Of a DNA stretch of 64,000 bases, positions 50,301-59,685 are shown piece after piece. The position numbers and the translations under genes are program-made. The DNA comes from Macropodus opercularis (Eukaryota; Chordata; Actinopteri; Anabantiformes; Osphronemidae), in assembly GCA_030770545.1 (NCBI GenBank), contig CM061096.1:9839501-9903500 (forward strand), in the 5' to 3' direction. The notes beneath the pieces were generated by a model, which saw only the letters and a program-made list of their open reading frames with translations, was not told the origin of the DNA and searched no databases. Positions within the stretch are counted from its first letter, which is position 1. Each line of letters begins with the position of its first letter.

Positions 50301-51446
50301 GTTAGTGGAGATTGTTCTCTGAAATGGGAATTGGGCCATAAAAAAAAGAAGAAAAGCAAACAAAAGGGAAAATGCAACACACATTTGGGCTAAATGCATA
50401 AAATGGACATCAAAACAACCATGTGATACTGTGGTGTGGAACTTTCTACTTTAGGGTATATTCATACATCAGCTTGAAACATTAAACACTTTATATTAAC
50501 GCAGCTGCTGCTACAATTTGTATGTAAAACAGCTGGTGTGTGGCTGCTTCCTACAAACACAGGGACCAAAGTTGTTTCGACTAATGAATTACTTTTCACA
50601 TAGATCAAAATATCAGTATTGAGGGTGTGTAATTCAAAACATTCTGGTCCATCTATGTTGTATTGTGCCATATATTATCATACTGCTTATGTTCCTTCAC
50701 ATAACACACAGTCATAGTGCAACACTAAAGGTTTTGGTGACTCTCAAGAACCAGTGCTGCATCAGTTTTTTGGTTTGGCAGACGCTGTGGCATTTAAGAC
50801 GCAGGTTTAGCTGACAGAAAGCTTTTTGTTTTAAATTACCTGATGTTTGGGACCTGGAGAAGTTTGAATCATGTTCAACCAGACACTGGCAGCTAAATGT
50901 ATTGTGGAGCATATTGTTTCCTCTTGAAAAAAGGAAAGCGGAATACAAAAGACTGATGTGGATGTCGTCCATGTTGTGGATGTGTTACCGGGTTATTTAA
51001 GACCAGAACAATACCTTGAGTCTCCATCCTGATCTTCAAGGGTGTCCCCGGATGTGTTCAGTGCATATGGACTTCGCTGCTTTGCTTCAGGACAGAAACA
51101 GTAGTTTCACTATTAACTCACACAAGTGTTTACATCCACAACAACCTCTTATCCGCCTTGATTCAACGGAGGCTATATATTATTTATTGTGGTGTGTTTG
51201 TTGATGTTTCTTATTCCTACTGACTCGAGCTGCGATTCACATTCGCCTACCTGCAGAAGACGACAGGCAGTCTGCCACAGTTTGAAAGGGGTATCGAAAG
51301 AGTAGCTTGTTCCCTCGGCTGCCAGAGCTGACCAGTATGACGCTGATCGGGCTGGTTTTATCGCCACTTTTGTAAACACTGTTTTGTGACTGGCTGTACA
51401 TGGATTTTCGCTCTTCTGGCAGCCCGGCTGATGAGTTGAGCATCAT
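44376..51446 (-). CDS. nprl3: NPRL3, GATOR1 complex subunit
   Basis: Fourteen coding exons: 51446-51251, 51084-51015, 50318-50280, 49552-49420, 48809-48735, 48209-48056, 47962-47881, 47656-47519, 46899-46743, 46487-46381, 46161-46032, 45444-45255, 45170-44978 and 44541-44376. The product is 609 aa, or 596 aa without the 39-base third exon. With NPRL2 and DEPDC5 the protein forms GATOR1, the Rag GTPase-activating complex that restrains mTORC1 at the lysosome. Diagnostic stretches are SPISVILVSSGSRGNKLLF, FELKIDNVRFVGHPTLLQ, NLSRRIAIALQHEERRCQYL, VVWMLQRRLLIQLHTYVC and LFDKFRSVLVV. The N-terminus from the ATG at 51446 is about 28 residues longer than in human, and Met at 51401 is an alternative start. 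The gene hosts a likely globin enhancer in its fifth intron. Confidence 0.95.
46609..46623 (+). promoter_or_regulatory. CTCF-like motif in nprl3 (perfect core)
   Basis: CCACTAGGTGGCAGT matches the CTCF core pattern CCASYAGRKGGCRSY at all 15 positions. It lies in the intron between the exons ending at 46743 and starting at 46487. It sits on the mpg/rhbdf1 side of the enhancer candidate. Confidence 0.55.
47179..47193 (+). promoter_or_regulatory. CTCF-like motif in nprl3 (14/15)
   Basis: GCAGTAGGTGGCAGT matches the CTCF core at 14 of 15 positions, in the same orientation as the motif 570 bases to its left. Occupancy is inferred only. Confidence 0.45.
48489..48640 (+). promoter_or_regulatory. 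Candidate major globin enhancer (HS-40/MCS-R2-like) in nprl3 intron 5
   Basis: Within 150 bases lie an NF-E2/MARE site TGAGTCAGCA (48489-48498), a CACCCCCTCCCTCCC block (from 48552), AGATAG (48577-48582), TGATAG on the minus strand (48597-48602), CACCCCTCCC (48611-48620) and CCCACCCAC (from 48630). NF-E2, GATA1 and KLF sites together are the signature of the alpha-globin major regulatory element, which in human sits in NPRL3 intron 5. Fish MN loci have a counterpart in the same gene. The element lies about 5.6 kb from the nearest globin start codon. Function is inferred from composition and position. Confidence 0.75.
49112..49126 (+). promoter_or_regulatory. Weaker CTCF-like motif in nprl3
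   Basis: TCTGTAGGGGGCACT matches the core pattern at 13 of 15 positions. It lies on the globin side of the enhancer candidate, in the same orientation as the two motifs further left. Confidence 0.3.
50280..50318 (-). CDS. nprl3: 39-base cassette exon of nprl3
   Basis: Flanked by an acceptor (tttcag) and donor (gtaaga), it reads EQSPLTDEQLVAG and joins to FSDIILATILATKS. Its phases match both neighbours, and skipping gives SRFSDIIL as in the human sequence that I recall. Optional inclusion is therefore likely. Confidence 0.6.
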
Positions 51447-51780
51447 GTTAGCATCCTAGCTAGCTTGACGTTAGCTGCACAGCAGTCCGTCGCCAGGTGT
51501 GTCTATGACCAGTAAACGTCTGCTTGCTGCTGGCGACGGTCTTGCTAATGTGTGCCATGCACAGACACAGACCAACGACAAACGCAACTGTTTCGCTATA
51601 AGGTCTGACTGCGAAATCCTCGTTACCACACGTCCATGTAATTAACCGACTGTTTTGTGTCACATTGAAACACCTTCGACTGGAAAATAAAACGCTGCTA
51701 ACGTTCCCCCCTCTGTAAAACCACTCCGTCCAGGTCACACCTTTGTTGCAGAAAACAAACAGAAACACGCCAAATTTAAC
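51447..51780 (-). promoter_or_regulatory. nprl3: nprl3 promoter region
   Basis: CpG-containing sequence directly 5' of the first coding exon. No TATA box is apparent, as expected for a housekeeping gene. The transcription start is not defined. Confidence 0.45.
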
Positions 51781-52057
51781 TTTTAATTTCCAAATGTATG
51801 AGAGATTGTCAGTTTAGTATGCCAGTATTTTAATATCTAACGCAGTAAAGGAGAAATGACGAAAATGTTCTCAAAGAAGCTGTTTCACAGTTACAGTTTC
51901 ACAGAAAATATGAGCCTATATTTAAAACCCTTGGAATCTAAAAATATTTTGTTTACCAGCAAAAAGCCATAACCTCACAGGAATAGACACAGAATGGCGG
52001 CTGAACAGACAAGGTCTTGAACAAGCACATTTCCAAGACTCTCCACATGGACAGTAC

Positions 52058-52061
<4 letters not shown>

Positions 52062-52096
<35 letters not shown>
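52062..52096. repeat. (TA)n microsatellite
   Basis: An uninterrupted TA run directly abuts the retrotransposon fragment. A TA/TG-rich run also follows the fragment's 3' end, so it may have inserted into simple sequence. Confidence 0.85.
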
Positions 52097-52097
<1 letters not shown>

Positions 52098-52780
52098 CAA
52101 TAGAGGCCCAGATATACCACACCCAACAAGACCCCAGGTGCAGGCTGTGCAAAGAGGCCTCTGAGACAATCCAGCACATAACTGCAGGGTGTAAGATGCT
52201 GGCAGGAAAGGCATACATGGAGCGTCATAACCAAGTGGCTGGTATAGTGTACAGGAACATCTGTGCAGAGTACGGACTGGAAGTACCAAGGTCTAGGTGG
52301 GAAACACCCCCTAAGGTGGTAGAGAACGACCGAGCCAAGATCCTGTGGGACTTCCGGATACAGACAGATAAAATGGTAATGGCGAACCAACCGGACATTG
52401 TGGTGGTGGACAAACAGCAGAGACAAGCCGTTGTGGTTGACATAGCAATACCTTGCGATGCTAACATCAGAAAGAAGGAACTCGAGAAATTAGAGAAATA
52501 CCAGGGGCTCAAAGAAGAACTTGAGAAGGCCTGGAAAGTCAAGGCGAAAGTGGTGCCCGTGGTCATCGGAGCACTCGGGGCAGTAACCCCCAAACTGGAG
52601 GAGTGGCTAGAACAGATCCCAGGAAAGACCTCAGACATCTCAGTCCAGAAAAGTGCAGTCCTAGGAACAGCTAAGATACTGCGTAGAACCCTCAAGCTCC
52701 CAGGCCTCTGGTAGAGGACCCGAGCTTGGATGGATGAGACCGCCCACGGGGGGCGAGGAGGGACATTTTTTTATATATGT
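52095..52780 (+). mobile_element. 5'-truncated non-LTR retrotransposon (restriction-like endonuclease type, R4/Rex6-like)
   Basis: An open frame from 52095 to 52714 encodes only the C-terminal part of a reverse-transcriptase polyprotein. It begins with a CCHC knuckle (CRLCKEASETIQHITAGCK). The endonuclease-like PDIVVVDK then has a second Asp 14 residues after PD (AVVVDIAIP), followed by a helical, Lys/Glu-rich segment and the terminal LRRTLKLPGLW. This order fits elements of the R2/R4 group with a restriction-like endonuclease. No RT domain is present, so the copy is dead on arrival. A short GC-rich 3' tail ends in a T run and TA/TG repeat. The precise clade is inferred. Confidence 0.75.
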
Positions 52781-52952
52781 GTGTGTGTGAATGTATAGCC
52801 TACTATTAATAATTTAAAGTTTGTTTTTATAACAATAGTGATGAATAGAGATGCTGGCTTAATTCTATCAGTTTCATGACCTATGTCTTCTTCAGACCCA
52901 TGAGAGAAATTCACTCCACCACAAAAGCAACCAGTTTCATTGCAATGGATTA
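52781..52952. other. Spacer before the globin cluster
   Basis: Short AT-rich spacer with no recognised feature apart from the end of the retrotransposon tail. Confidence 0.5.
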
Positions 52953-52958
52953 TTTATT
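52953..52958 (-). terminator. Poly(A) signal of the first alpha-globin gene
   Basis: AATAAA on the minus strand, 75 bases past the stop codon. Confidence 0.65.
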
Positions 52959-53032
52959 CATATATTGAGACTGACAAAGTAAATCCAAGCCCGTGCTGCT
53001 GTCTGTCATTGTCTTCTGCTCTTGATTGCCGT

Positions 53033-54098
53033 TTATCTGTATCTCTCAGACAGGGCGCGAGAAACAGCAGCCAGGAACTTGTCCAGAGCCACATGAACCT
53101 CGGGGGTGAAGTCACCAGGCAGAAGAACGGCAAAGACCACGAGGATGTTGTGAGAGAGGATCTGTGGAAAAGGATGACATTTGATTGCCAGTCTCAAACA
53201 AAATGTGTCAAACACCAGCAATATGGGATCTTTTACATGCTTTCTTATTGCTGCCAAAGTATAAAGCATCATAGAGTCACAGGTTTCCTAAGTGAGGCTC
53301 TGCCTTCTAACCAGTCACAGAAAGTCGGTGCAAGCGATGCTGTTTCATCGCTTGCTGATGCTAAAACGTACCTTGTTCATATTAGATGCTAGGATTGTAG
53401 ATTAAATGCCACACCTACCACTCAGAAGGTGGTGAGGACAGATTTTGAGTCAAATGCTACAACTATGTCAAACGTGCGTAGAGTAACTAATATGTGTATT
53501 AGAATACAAAGTCAGTAAGAATATTCTTTTCACGTACAGATCAACATTTTCCGCTCAAGGCAACATCCACTGTAAATAGCTAACTTTCATTTTCCACTTT
53601 TACGTGTTATTTTTTATCATGTTTAAATGAAAGATGAGGTGAGAACCTTGTACAGTGTCACAAAAGGTCTAATGAATCATACACTTCTATGCACCATCCA
53701 TGACATTTACCTTGAAGTTGGCAGGGTCCACTCTCAGAGTGAAGGCGTGCAGCTCACTGAGTTTCAGCAGACCTGCAGTCAGGTCCTCGATTTTGCCCAC
53801 AGCCTCACCAACTCCACCCATGATGGTCTTTCCATGCTTCTTCACCTGGGCAGATTTGGGGCTCAGGTCCTTCCAGTGGGAGAAGTAGGTCTTGGTCTGG
53901 GGGTAAACCGCCAGCATCCTTTTGAATAGAAGTAAACGTTTGAATAAAGTGACTTGCATGTTAGGAACAAGTTGCAGATCAGCTGTCCTTTGGTCATATT
54001 TACCTGGACAGAGCTTCACTTCCTATGTCCTCAGCCCGGCCGGACGCTTTAGCCCAGAAGGCCTTGACTATGGCCTTGTCGTTAGCAGTCAGACTCAT
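53033..54098 (-). CDS. hba: Alpha-type haemoglobin subunit (globin gene 1)
   Basis: Three exons (54098-54004, 53918-53711, 53161-53033) with introns at the canonical globin positions give 143 aa, the usual teleost alpha length with Met. The start is MSLTANDKAIVKAFW. The distal haem His is in VKKHGKTI and the proximal His in LSELHAFTLRVDP. The C-terminus is ALSERYR. It should bind haem and pair with beta chains as the oxygen carrier of erythrocytes. It is the globin nearest the nprl3 enhancer candidate and is transcribed towards nprl3. Whether it is embryonic or adult cannot be read from sequence. Confidence 0.95.
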
Positions 54099-54140
54099 CT
54101 TGCCTGTTTGTTTGCTACAATCAGCCCAAACCGCCAGGTA

Positions 54141-54150
54141 TTTATATAAA
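54141..54150 (-). promoter_or_regulatory. TATA box of globin gene 1
   Basis: The minus strand reads TTTATATAAA about 45 bases before the ATG. CACCC-like and GC-rich sequence follows immediately upstream (54151-54175). Confidence 0.65.
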
Positions 54151-54199
54151 AGAGGGCCCGGGCACACCCGGCCCAACTCAGAGATACGAAGAAATGGAT

Positions 54200-56017
54200 G
54201 AGTGCCATTTGGATGAGCTCCAGTTGATATGTTGCAACTTGAACGTGATAAACACAAACACATCTCATCATGGCTTTGAAAGCTTACTGGAAAGACACAG
54301 ACAGCCCGAGTTTAGTACTGCAGCCCACTTGACATAGCTTAAATTCAATGCGTATACGTCCAACGAAGAAGACCCAACAAGCTAATTTCATTAACAGTTG
54401 TGAATGCGTGTCCACTGGCACCTTGTATTTTCAGCATCTCAATAGTTTTACAAGACTGTTGGATCCATCATTTATTTGTCATACTGGAAACGTGTGTCTT
54501 GACTCCCCAAAGTCTTTTTACACCACTGCAGGGCTAATGTGTTGGTCAAAGCTGGAACTCATTTTAAACCTGTTAGCTGCTAACAATATTTTAAAAGTAA
54601 AACAGTGCTGTTGATGTGTTGTGTTGTTTTAATGTTGGTTTAAACAAAGCCAGAAAGAAAAGCCTCAAGCTTCATTCCGTGTAAACTGCTCTATATCAGT
54701 CCAGGCATACTGATTTAAAAATCTAGGCTGAAATAAATTAATATTAAAGGATTTGGTTATCAGTTGATACCAATGTGATGACTATGGTCATTTACCCTGA
54801 AGTTAGCTGCCAACAAGTTGTATGTTTCTGTGCCTTATCTATTGGCTTACTGGGGCCCCAGAGGGCGGCTCAGCAGCAGAGAGTGATAATCTTTAACTCT
54901 GTCTATGGACATACTGAACAGCACGACTGCTATTTCTCTGCATTTCCTTCAAATGTATTTTATCATTGTCTACTATTCTTTCAGTTAATGTTGTTTAGTC
55001 TAAGTTTTTACTGTAATGCCTCTCCAAAATAAATGATTCATGAATGTAAATGTTTTCTATATTTCAAAAATGTACTTCTGCCATTTTACTTTTTTATTGG
55101 GCATTTTGCTCAAACAATGTTAAAGCGCAGACAGCCTCACCGCTGCCAGGTAGATATGAACATTCAGTCATCTGGTTCACTAACGCCACGGGAGTTTAAT
55201 TCATTAGTCAGTGGGTGTACGTGGCAGCGAAAGGCAACATGAATCCTCATGCATTTGACGGTTTTATCACAAGCTGCTCCCCTCGAAAAAGAAAGTCTAG
55301 CAGGCAGTAACCACATCTGTGTATGTTCTGTATATGTGGATGCTCAGGATATACCCTACCCTGAAATGACTGTGACTAACTAATGTCAGCAGCAGAATGC
55401 AGTATTGAGCACATTCCACGTCACGTGTCATGTGGCCCACATGTTGATGTCAGGGGGACATCTAGTGGACTCAGTTAGATCGTACATGATCGTGCATACA
55501 TTCTGTGTGTTCGTAGATATTTTCTCAGGCCACTGCACCGTCACCAGTTCGATCAATAATAACTGTACGAGTTGTCACAACAAGAACCTTAACGAGATTT
55601 CACTGATACTCAGACTGGATTATACTGTTGTTTACAGGTCCTGATAGAAGACAGTAACGTCTTTAAATAGCTGCAGCCAGTATTTTAACCAAATCCTGAA
55701 AACCGGACTGCATGAAAGCAGACATATTCCATCAGTGGGGTTTTTGTACTGAGTTGTCCCTGCTCAGTTCGGGAGCTGTCCGAGGTCCTGTCATGCGCGT
55801 AAGCTGCTGCTAGATGGCGACTTCAGCTAAGCATTCGTTCAGCATTTTGGGTTCGTGTGTGCCAAGCTGTTAATTAAACTCAATTTGAACACATTTTTAG
55901 GTTTATGACTTTACCTTTGCCCTCAACATTGTCGGTTGTCGAATCACAGCTTAACAAATTGATTAGAGCGAACTAACTCTGTTGTTGGTTCAGGGAAAGT
56001 ACTCTTCATAGATTAGA
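54200..56017. other. Intergenic region between globin genes 1 and 2
   Basis: No globin exon or other gene was recognised. A minus-strand CTCF-like motif is at 55454-55468, and a weaker plus-strand one (GCCCCAGAGGGCGGC) is at 54855-54869. Confidence 0.5.
55454..55468 (-). promoter_or_regulatory. CTCF-like motif, reverse orientation
   Basis: The minus strand reads CCACTAGATGTCCCC, matching the core at 13 of 15 positions, and faces the plus-strand motifs in nprl3. It is weak by sequence alone. Confidence 0.3.
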
Positions 56018-56023
56018 TTTATT
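56018..56023 (-). terminator. Candidate poly(A) signal of globin gene 2
   Basis: AATAAA on the minus strand, about 295 bases past the stop codon. Confidence 0.45.
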
Positions 56024-56317
56024 ATTTGAAATGTACAAAAAAGTCAAGAGCTAGGGCAACAAAGACAAAAATAACATTCCAGTGGACTAATAATAATCAA
56101 TAACAAAATAAATGATCCTCAAGAGACGGTGAATTACAATTAAACGATTAGAAGTCCCAAGAAGAGAGTCAAAGGACTCATCACCTCAGAGGTTGGAACC
56201 TGTACTGTAATGTTCTGAATTACTGATAACATCCACATTGTTGGTTTGCGTCAACATGCACTGTGAAGTGAAACTCATGACGATGATGGGGATGTTTCTC
56301 TTTGTCTTCCGGTCTCC

Positions 56318-57067
56318 TCAGTAGTACTGGCTGCTCATAGCCTCTACCACAGCGGAAAGGAACTTCTGCCAGGTAGCCTGCGTCTGAGGGTCCAGCGAGC
56401 CCCGGAGTTTGCAGGCAACTGAAATGGTGACGCAGTCGGCCAAGAGCTGCGGACAAGTCGAGATCACACCGTGAATGTGAGGTGCAGCGGTTGCTGCAAC
56501 GCGTTTTCTGTGTGTGTGAGGAAAATGTCTCCTACTCTGAAACTATCTGGGTCCACGTGGAGTTTCTCGTAGTGCAAGCGGCTCAGAGCAGCGTAGACGC
56601 CTTTGATGTTGTCCATGTCCTTCACCGCTGCATCCAGCGCCTTCAGAACCACTTTACCATGAGCCGCTACTTTGGGGTTGTTCAGAACAGCCTCGACAGT
56701 GAAGACGTCGCCAAACGAACCAAAATAGCGTTCGGTCCAGGGGTAGACGATTAAAACTCTGTCAACGTTATAAATAGTGATAGTTAGACATGCGGTACAA
56801 GCATAGACAGCTGACGTAAAACAAGAGACAAAATCTAACAGAGCCATTTAAGGATGGTTAACTGGATAGTGCTAATACTTCTCATAAGAGATTCATGATC
56901 TACTGATTCATAGACTTCACAGCTGGTCCAAACTATTGTTTGCAAACACTAATCACATTAAATAACTTTCTGTACCTTGCCATAATTTGAGGTCCAGTCT
57001 CATCGATATTTATTCTTTCCCAGACAGCATTGACCGCGCTGCGCTCCTTCTCTGTCCACTGCACCAT
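56318..57067 (-). CDS. hbb: Divergent beta-type haemoglobin subunit lacking Root/Bohr residues (globin gene 2)
   Basis: Three exons (57067-56976, 56758-56536, 56446-56318) of 92, 223 and 129 bases give 147 aa, the standard beta structure. Markers are MVQWTEKERSAV, IVYPWTERYFGSFG, KVAAHGKVV (distal His) and LSRLHYEKLHVDP (proximal His). Two positions are unusual. The residue after the proximal His (F9, Ser in Root-effect fish chains and Cys in human) is Tyr, and the C-terminus is SSQYY instead of QYH, so the terminal His is lost. All splice sites are usable and there is no stop, so it looks functional. No clear TATA box was found; a TATATCA-like stretch on the minus strand near 57165 is the only candidate. 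Confidence 0.93.
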
Positions 57068-57356
57068 GACGTCACTTTAATAACAGGCTTATGGAGGCGA
57101 CAGCTTGACTTGAGGCATTAGACTGGGGCGCAGCGGGCTCCTCTGTTCAGTGGTCAGCAGTGATATACGGTGTCTGGACTCAGTGGCCACCCGCTGCTAT
57201 GGGCAGTGACAGGTCGTGATGGTTGTGGAGTGTGAAACAGCAGGACCCAGAGATGTTCATTGAGATGACATTAAACGCTCTTCGCATAAACATTAAACGT
57301 CATGTTCCCTGTTTCCACGCCAAAGGTTGTTCAGCCACGATTATGCGAAGTCTTCA

Positions 57357-57420
57357 TTATCTGTGTGAACATGCAGACGGCCCCGCCCAAATAAATGATC
57401 GCCAGGTCGACTTAATATGA
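57357..57420 (+). promoter_or_regulatory. GATA/GC-box module, copy 1, upstream of globin gene 2
   Basis: TTATCT (a GATA site on the minus strand, 57357-57362) is followed 24 bases on by CCCCGCCCAAATAAATGATC and then by CGACTTAATATGA. The same ordered string recurs at 61326-61383. It lies about 290 bases upstream of the gene 2 ATG, so it is probably promoter sequence. Confidence 0.5.
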
Positions 57421-58126
57421 AGGATGAAGAATGACCGCACCCATAACCTGAACCACCGCAACTGAAAAGCTACAATATTATTCAGTTTTACAATATATTA
57501 ATTCATAATTCATAATTCATAATTTTACAATATAAAACGTTTTACTTAAATATAAGTTTAAACTATGAAAACTATGAAAACCCTTAAGTTCAGTTAATAA
57601 ATAATTAATCACTTAAAAACAAACATAGCCCCATTGAAAAATATGAGACACACTTTAGATCAGAACCAACGACATAAAAGTACCTTTTATATGTTTATTA
57701 AAGCTGTAGATCTGTTAATACATGATATTAATCGTTTTTTAATGTTTCCATGATGAAAAAAAGGGCGATGACAAAACTATTTGAATCATATAAGATCAAA
57801 AGGAAAAAGACATTTTGAATTTAAAAGACATAATGCAATTATTATTGAATTTAACTTGTTTGTCTACAAGTCCTTGATAAATTTTGAATCTGTTATTTAT
57901 TTTATTTTAATTATTCAGTTATATATTATTTCACTAAATTATTTGTTTTTAATTAACTGTATTATCGTTGTTTTGCTGTATTGGTTATGCTAGTTTGTCG
58001 TTTAAACTGCATTAAGGCATTTCTGCTGTGATTTCGGTTCGGATCTTGTATATCCTGTGTTTTCTGTAGTGAATTCTAGTTCCACAATTACAATACATGC
58101 ACGAATTAAGGCGTTTGAATTTGGGT
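57421..58126. other. AT-rich spacer between globin genes 2 and 3
   Basis: Very AT-rich DNA with no recognised gene. A short tandem ATTCATA-type repeat is present near 57501-57525. Confidence 0.5.
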
Positions 58127-58132
58127 TTTATT
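58127..58132 (-). terminator. Poly(A) signal of globin gene 3
   Basis: AATAAA on the minus strand, 85 bases past the stop codon. Confidence 0.65.
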
Positions 58133-58216
58133 TGCAAGGTGCATTTACAAGACACGACGTGAGACATTTCGTGCACTTGTATGACTGCTGCGTCTTTGAT
58201 GCGCTGCTCCTCATGC

Positions 58217-58722
58217 TCAGTGGTACTGTCTGCCCAGGGCGGAGACCACCACACTCATGAACTTCTGCCAGGCCTCCTGGGCTTGGGGAGTGAAGACGCT
58301 GGGACCAAACTTCATAGCCAGGCACACGGCGACGCACTCAGCCAGAAGCTGAAAGAAGAAGACAGACGGCCTTGAATCAAGCACTGTTATCACGAAGGAC
58401 GCAAGGAGGGACAGGAGAGCTGACCTACCCTGAAGTTATCGGGATCCACGTGGAGCTTCTCGGAGTGCATCACGCTCAGCTTGGCGTAGGCGCCCTTGAT
58501 GTTGTCCATGTTCTTCACAGCACTTTCCAGGCCATTCATCACTGTCTTTCCATGGGCAGCCACCTTGGGGTTGGCATGGATGGCGGCGCTGGAGGACAGG
58601 TTGCCAAATCCTGAGAAGTGTCTCTGAGTCCACGGATACACAATCAGGAGCCTGGAATAAGATCATGACGTTAGGACACAGAGCCACTAGTAAATAATAA
58701 CAAGAATAACAACAACAATAAC

Positions 58723-58756
<34 letters not shown>

Positions 58757-58855
58757 TTAATACCTGATTAAAGCCAGGGGTCCAATTTCATCGCAATCGA
58801 TGCTTCCCCACAGGGAAGTAATTGCTTTACGCTCAGCGTCTGTCCAGTCGACCAT
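58217..58855 (-). CDS. hbb: Beta-type haemoglobin subunit with Root-type residues (globin gene 3)
   Basis: Three exons (58855-58764, 58651-58429, 58348-58217) give 148 aa. Markers are MVDWTDAERKAI, IVYPWTQRHFSGFGNL, KVAAHGKTV (distal His), LSVMHSEKLHVDP (proximal His followed by Ser F9) and ALGRQYH at the C-terminus. Ser F9 and the C-terminal His are the residues classically tied to the fish Bohr/Root effect. Intron 1 carries an (AAT)n microsatellite right after the donor. It is head-to-head with alpha gene 4, with about 830 bases between start codons, the typical fish alpha/beta pairing. Confidence 0.95.
58692..58755. repeat. (AAT)n/(AAC)n microsatellite in intron 1 of globin gene 3
   Basis: Runs of AAT and AAC triplets fill most of the short intron between exons 1 and 2. 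Confidence 0.85.
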
Positions 58856-58900
58856 GTTGACGGAGTGAAGGGCTTTGTCAATGCAGTTTGAATTAGTGCT

Positions 58901-58979
58901 GTTTATGAATACTCAGACTTGAATTTCAATTTATTCTTTACTGGACGCCCCGCCTCTAAGTCCAGCAGACGCGTGATTG
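58901..58979 (-). promoter_or_regulatory. Promoter of globin gene 3
   Basis: On the minus strand a CATAAA TATA-like box lies at 58901-58906, a GC-rich GGCGGGGCG block near 58945-58953, and CCAAT at about 58975-58979, in the classical order upstream of the ATG at 58855. Confidence 0.6.
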
Positions 58980-59304
58980 GACAAATTACCCCGGTTAATT
59001 GCGTTGTCACTATGTGACGACATTTGGATCAAGGAATTATCTTATTTATCTTACATATTGATAGGATCATAGTTTTATAGGTTACACCCAACTGACAACT
59101 TAGCGAAGAAAAATGTCTGCTACAATATTGAGTAAAATATGATATATGAGATATGAGGTTGATTAGGTTATATTGTCATATTATTCATAACAACACTGTT
59201 CTAGTCCCTCTTTATGTATTATATAAATGAGAACAAAATGAAGTCATTGGTTGTTATGATTTTAAAAAATTAAAATAACAAAAAAATGTATACAACAACC
59301 ACTA

Positions 59305-59334
59305 TACTACTACTACTACTACTACTAGTACTAG

Positions 59335-59432
<98 letters not shown>
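59305..59432. repeat. Compound (CTA)n(ATA)n microsatellite
   Basis: A CTA/ACT triplet run passes directly into a long AAT/ATA run between the divergent beta and alpha promoters. The long open frames it creates on both strands (runs of Ile, Leu or Ser) are artefacts. Confidence 0.9.
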
Positions 59433-59603
59433 GTTTGGTTAATACTTTTACTTTTTAGTGACACTGGCCATTGGTCAATTCTAACCTGACATCAGTGTCA
59501 AAGGGATCAGGGAGTGGTAAAAACGCAGAGAAACGTTCTAGCAATTTCTATATCAGAGGTGTGGTTTGGATTTGATACCAGGGCGTAGTCCTTCGTGGGT
59601 CGC

Positions 59604-59609
59604 TATAAA
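59604..59609 (+). promoter_or_regulatory. TATA box of globin gene 4
   Basis: TATAAA 77 bases before the ATG. An ATTGG (inverted CCAAT) at about 59470-59474 lies upstream. Confidence 0.65.
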
Positions 59610-59685
59610 GACCTTATGACAAATCCACTTTAACACCATTTAGATCCACTTTTTCCTCTGAACTGCTGAGAACTCCAGGGTAACC

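Noticed and set aside
52225..52695. 156-codon minus-strand frame
   Set aside because: It is the antisense shadow of the retrotransposon frame, which has recognisable motifs on the plus strand.
54200..56200. Possible decayed globin between genes 1 and 2
   Set aside because: I looked for the HVDP, KVAAHGK and YPWT/YPQT codon patterns on both strands and saw none.
59270..59489. Open frames on both strands with long Ile, Leu and Ser runs
   Set aside because: They are translations of the CTA/ATA microsatellite between the divergent globin promoters.
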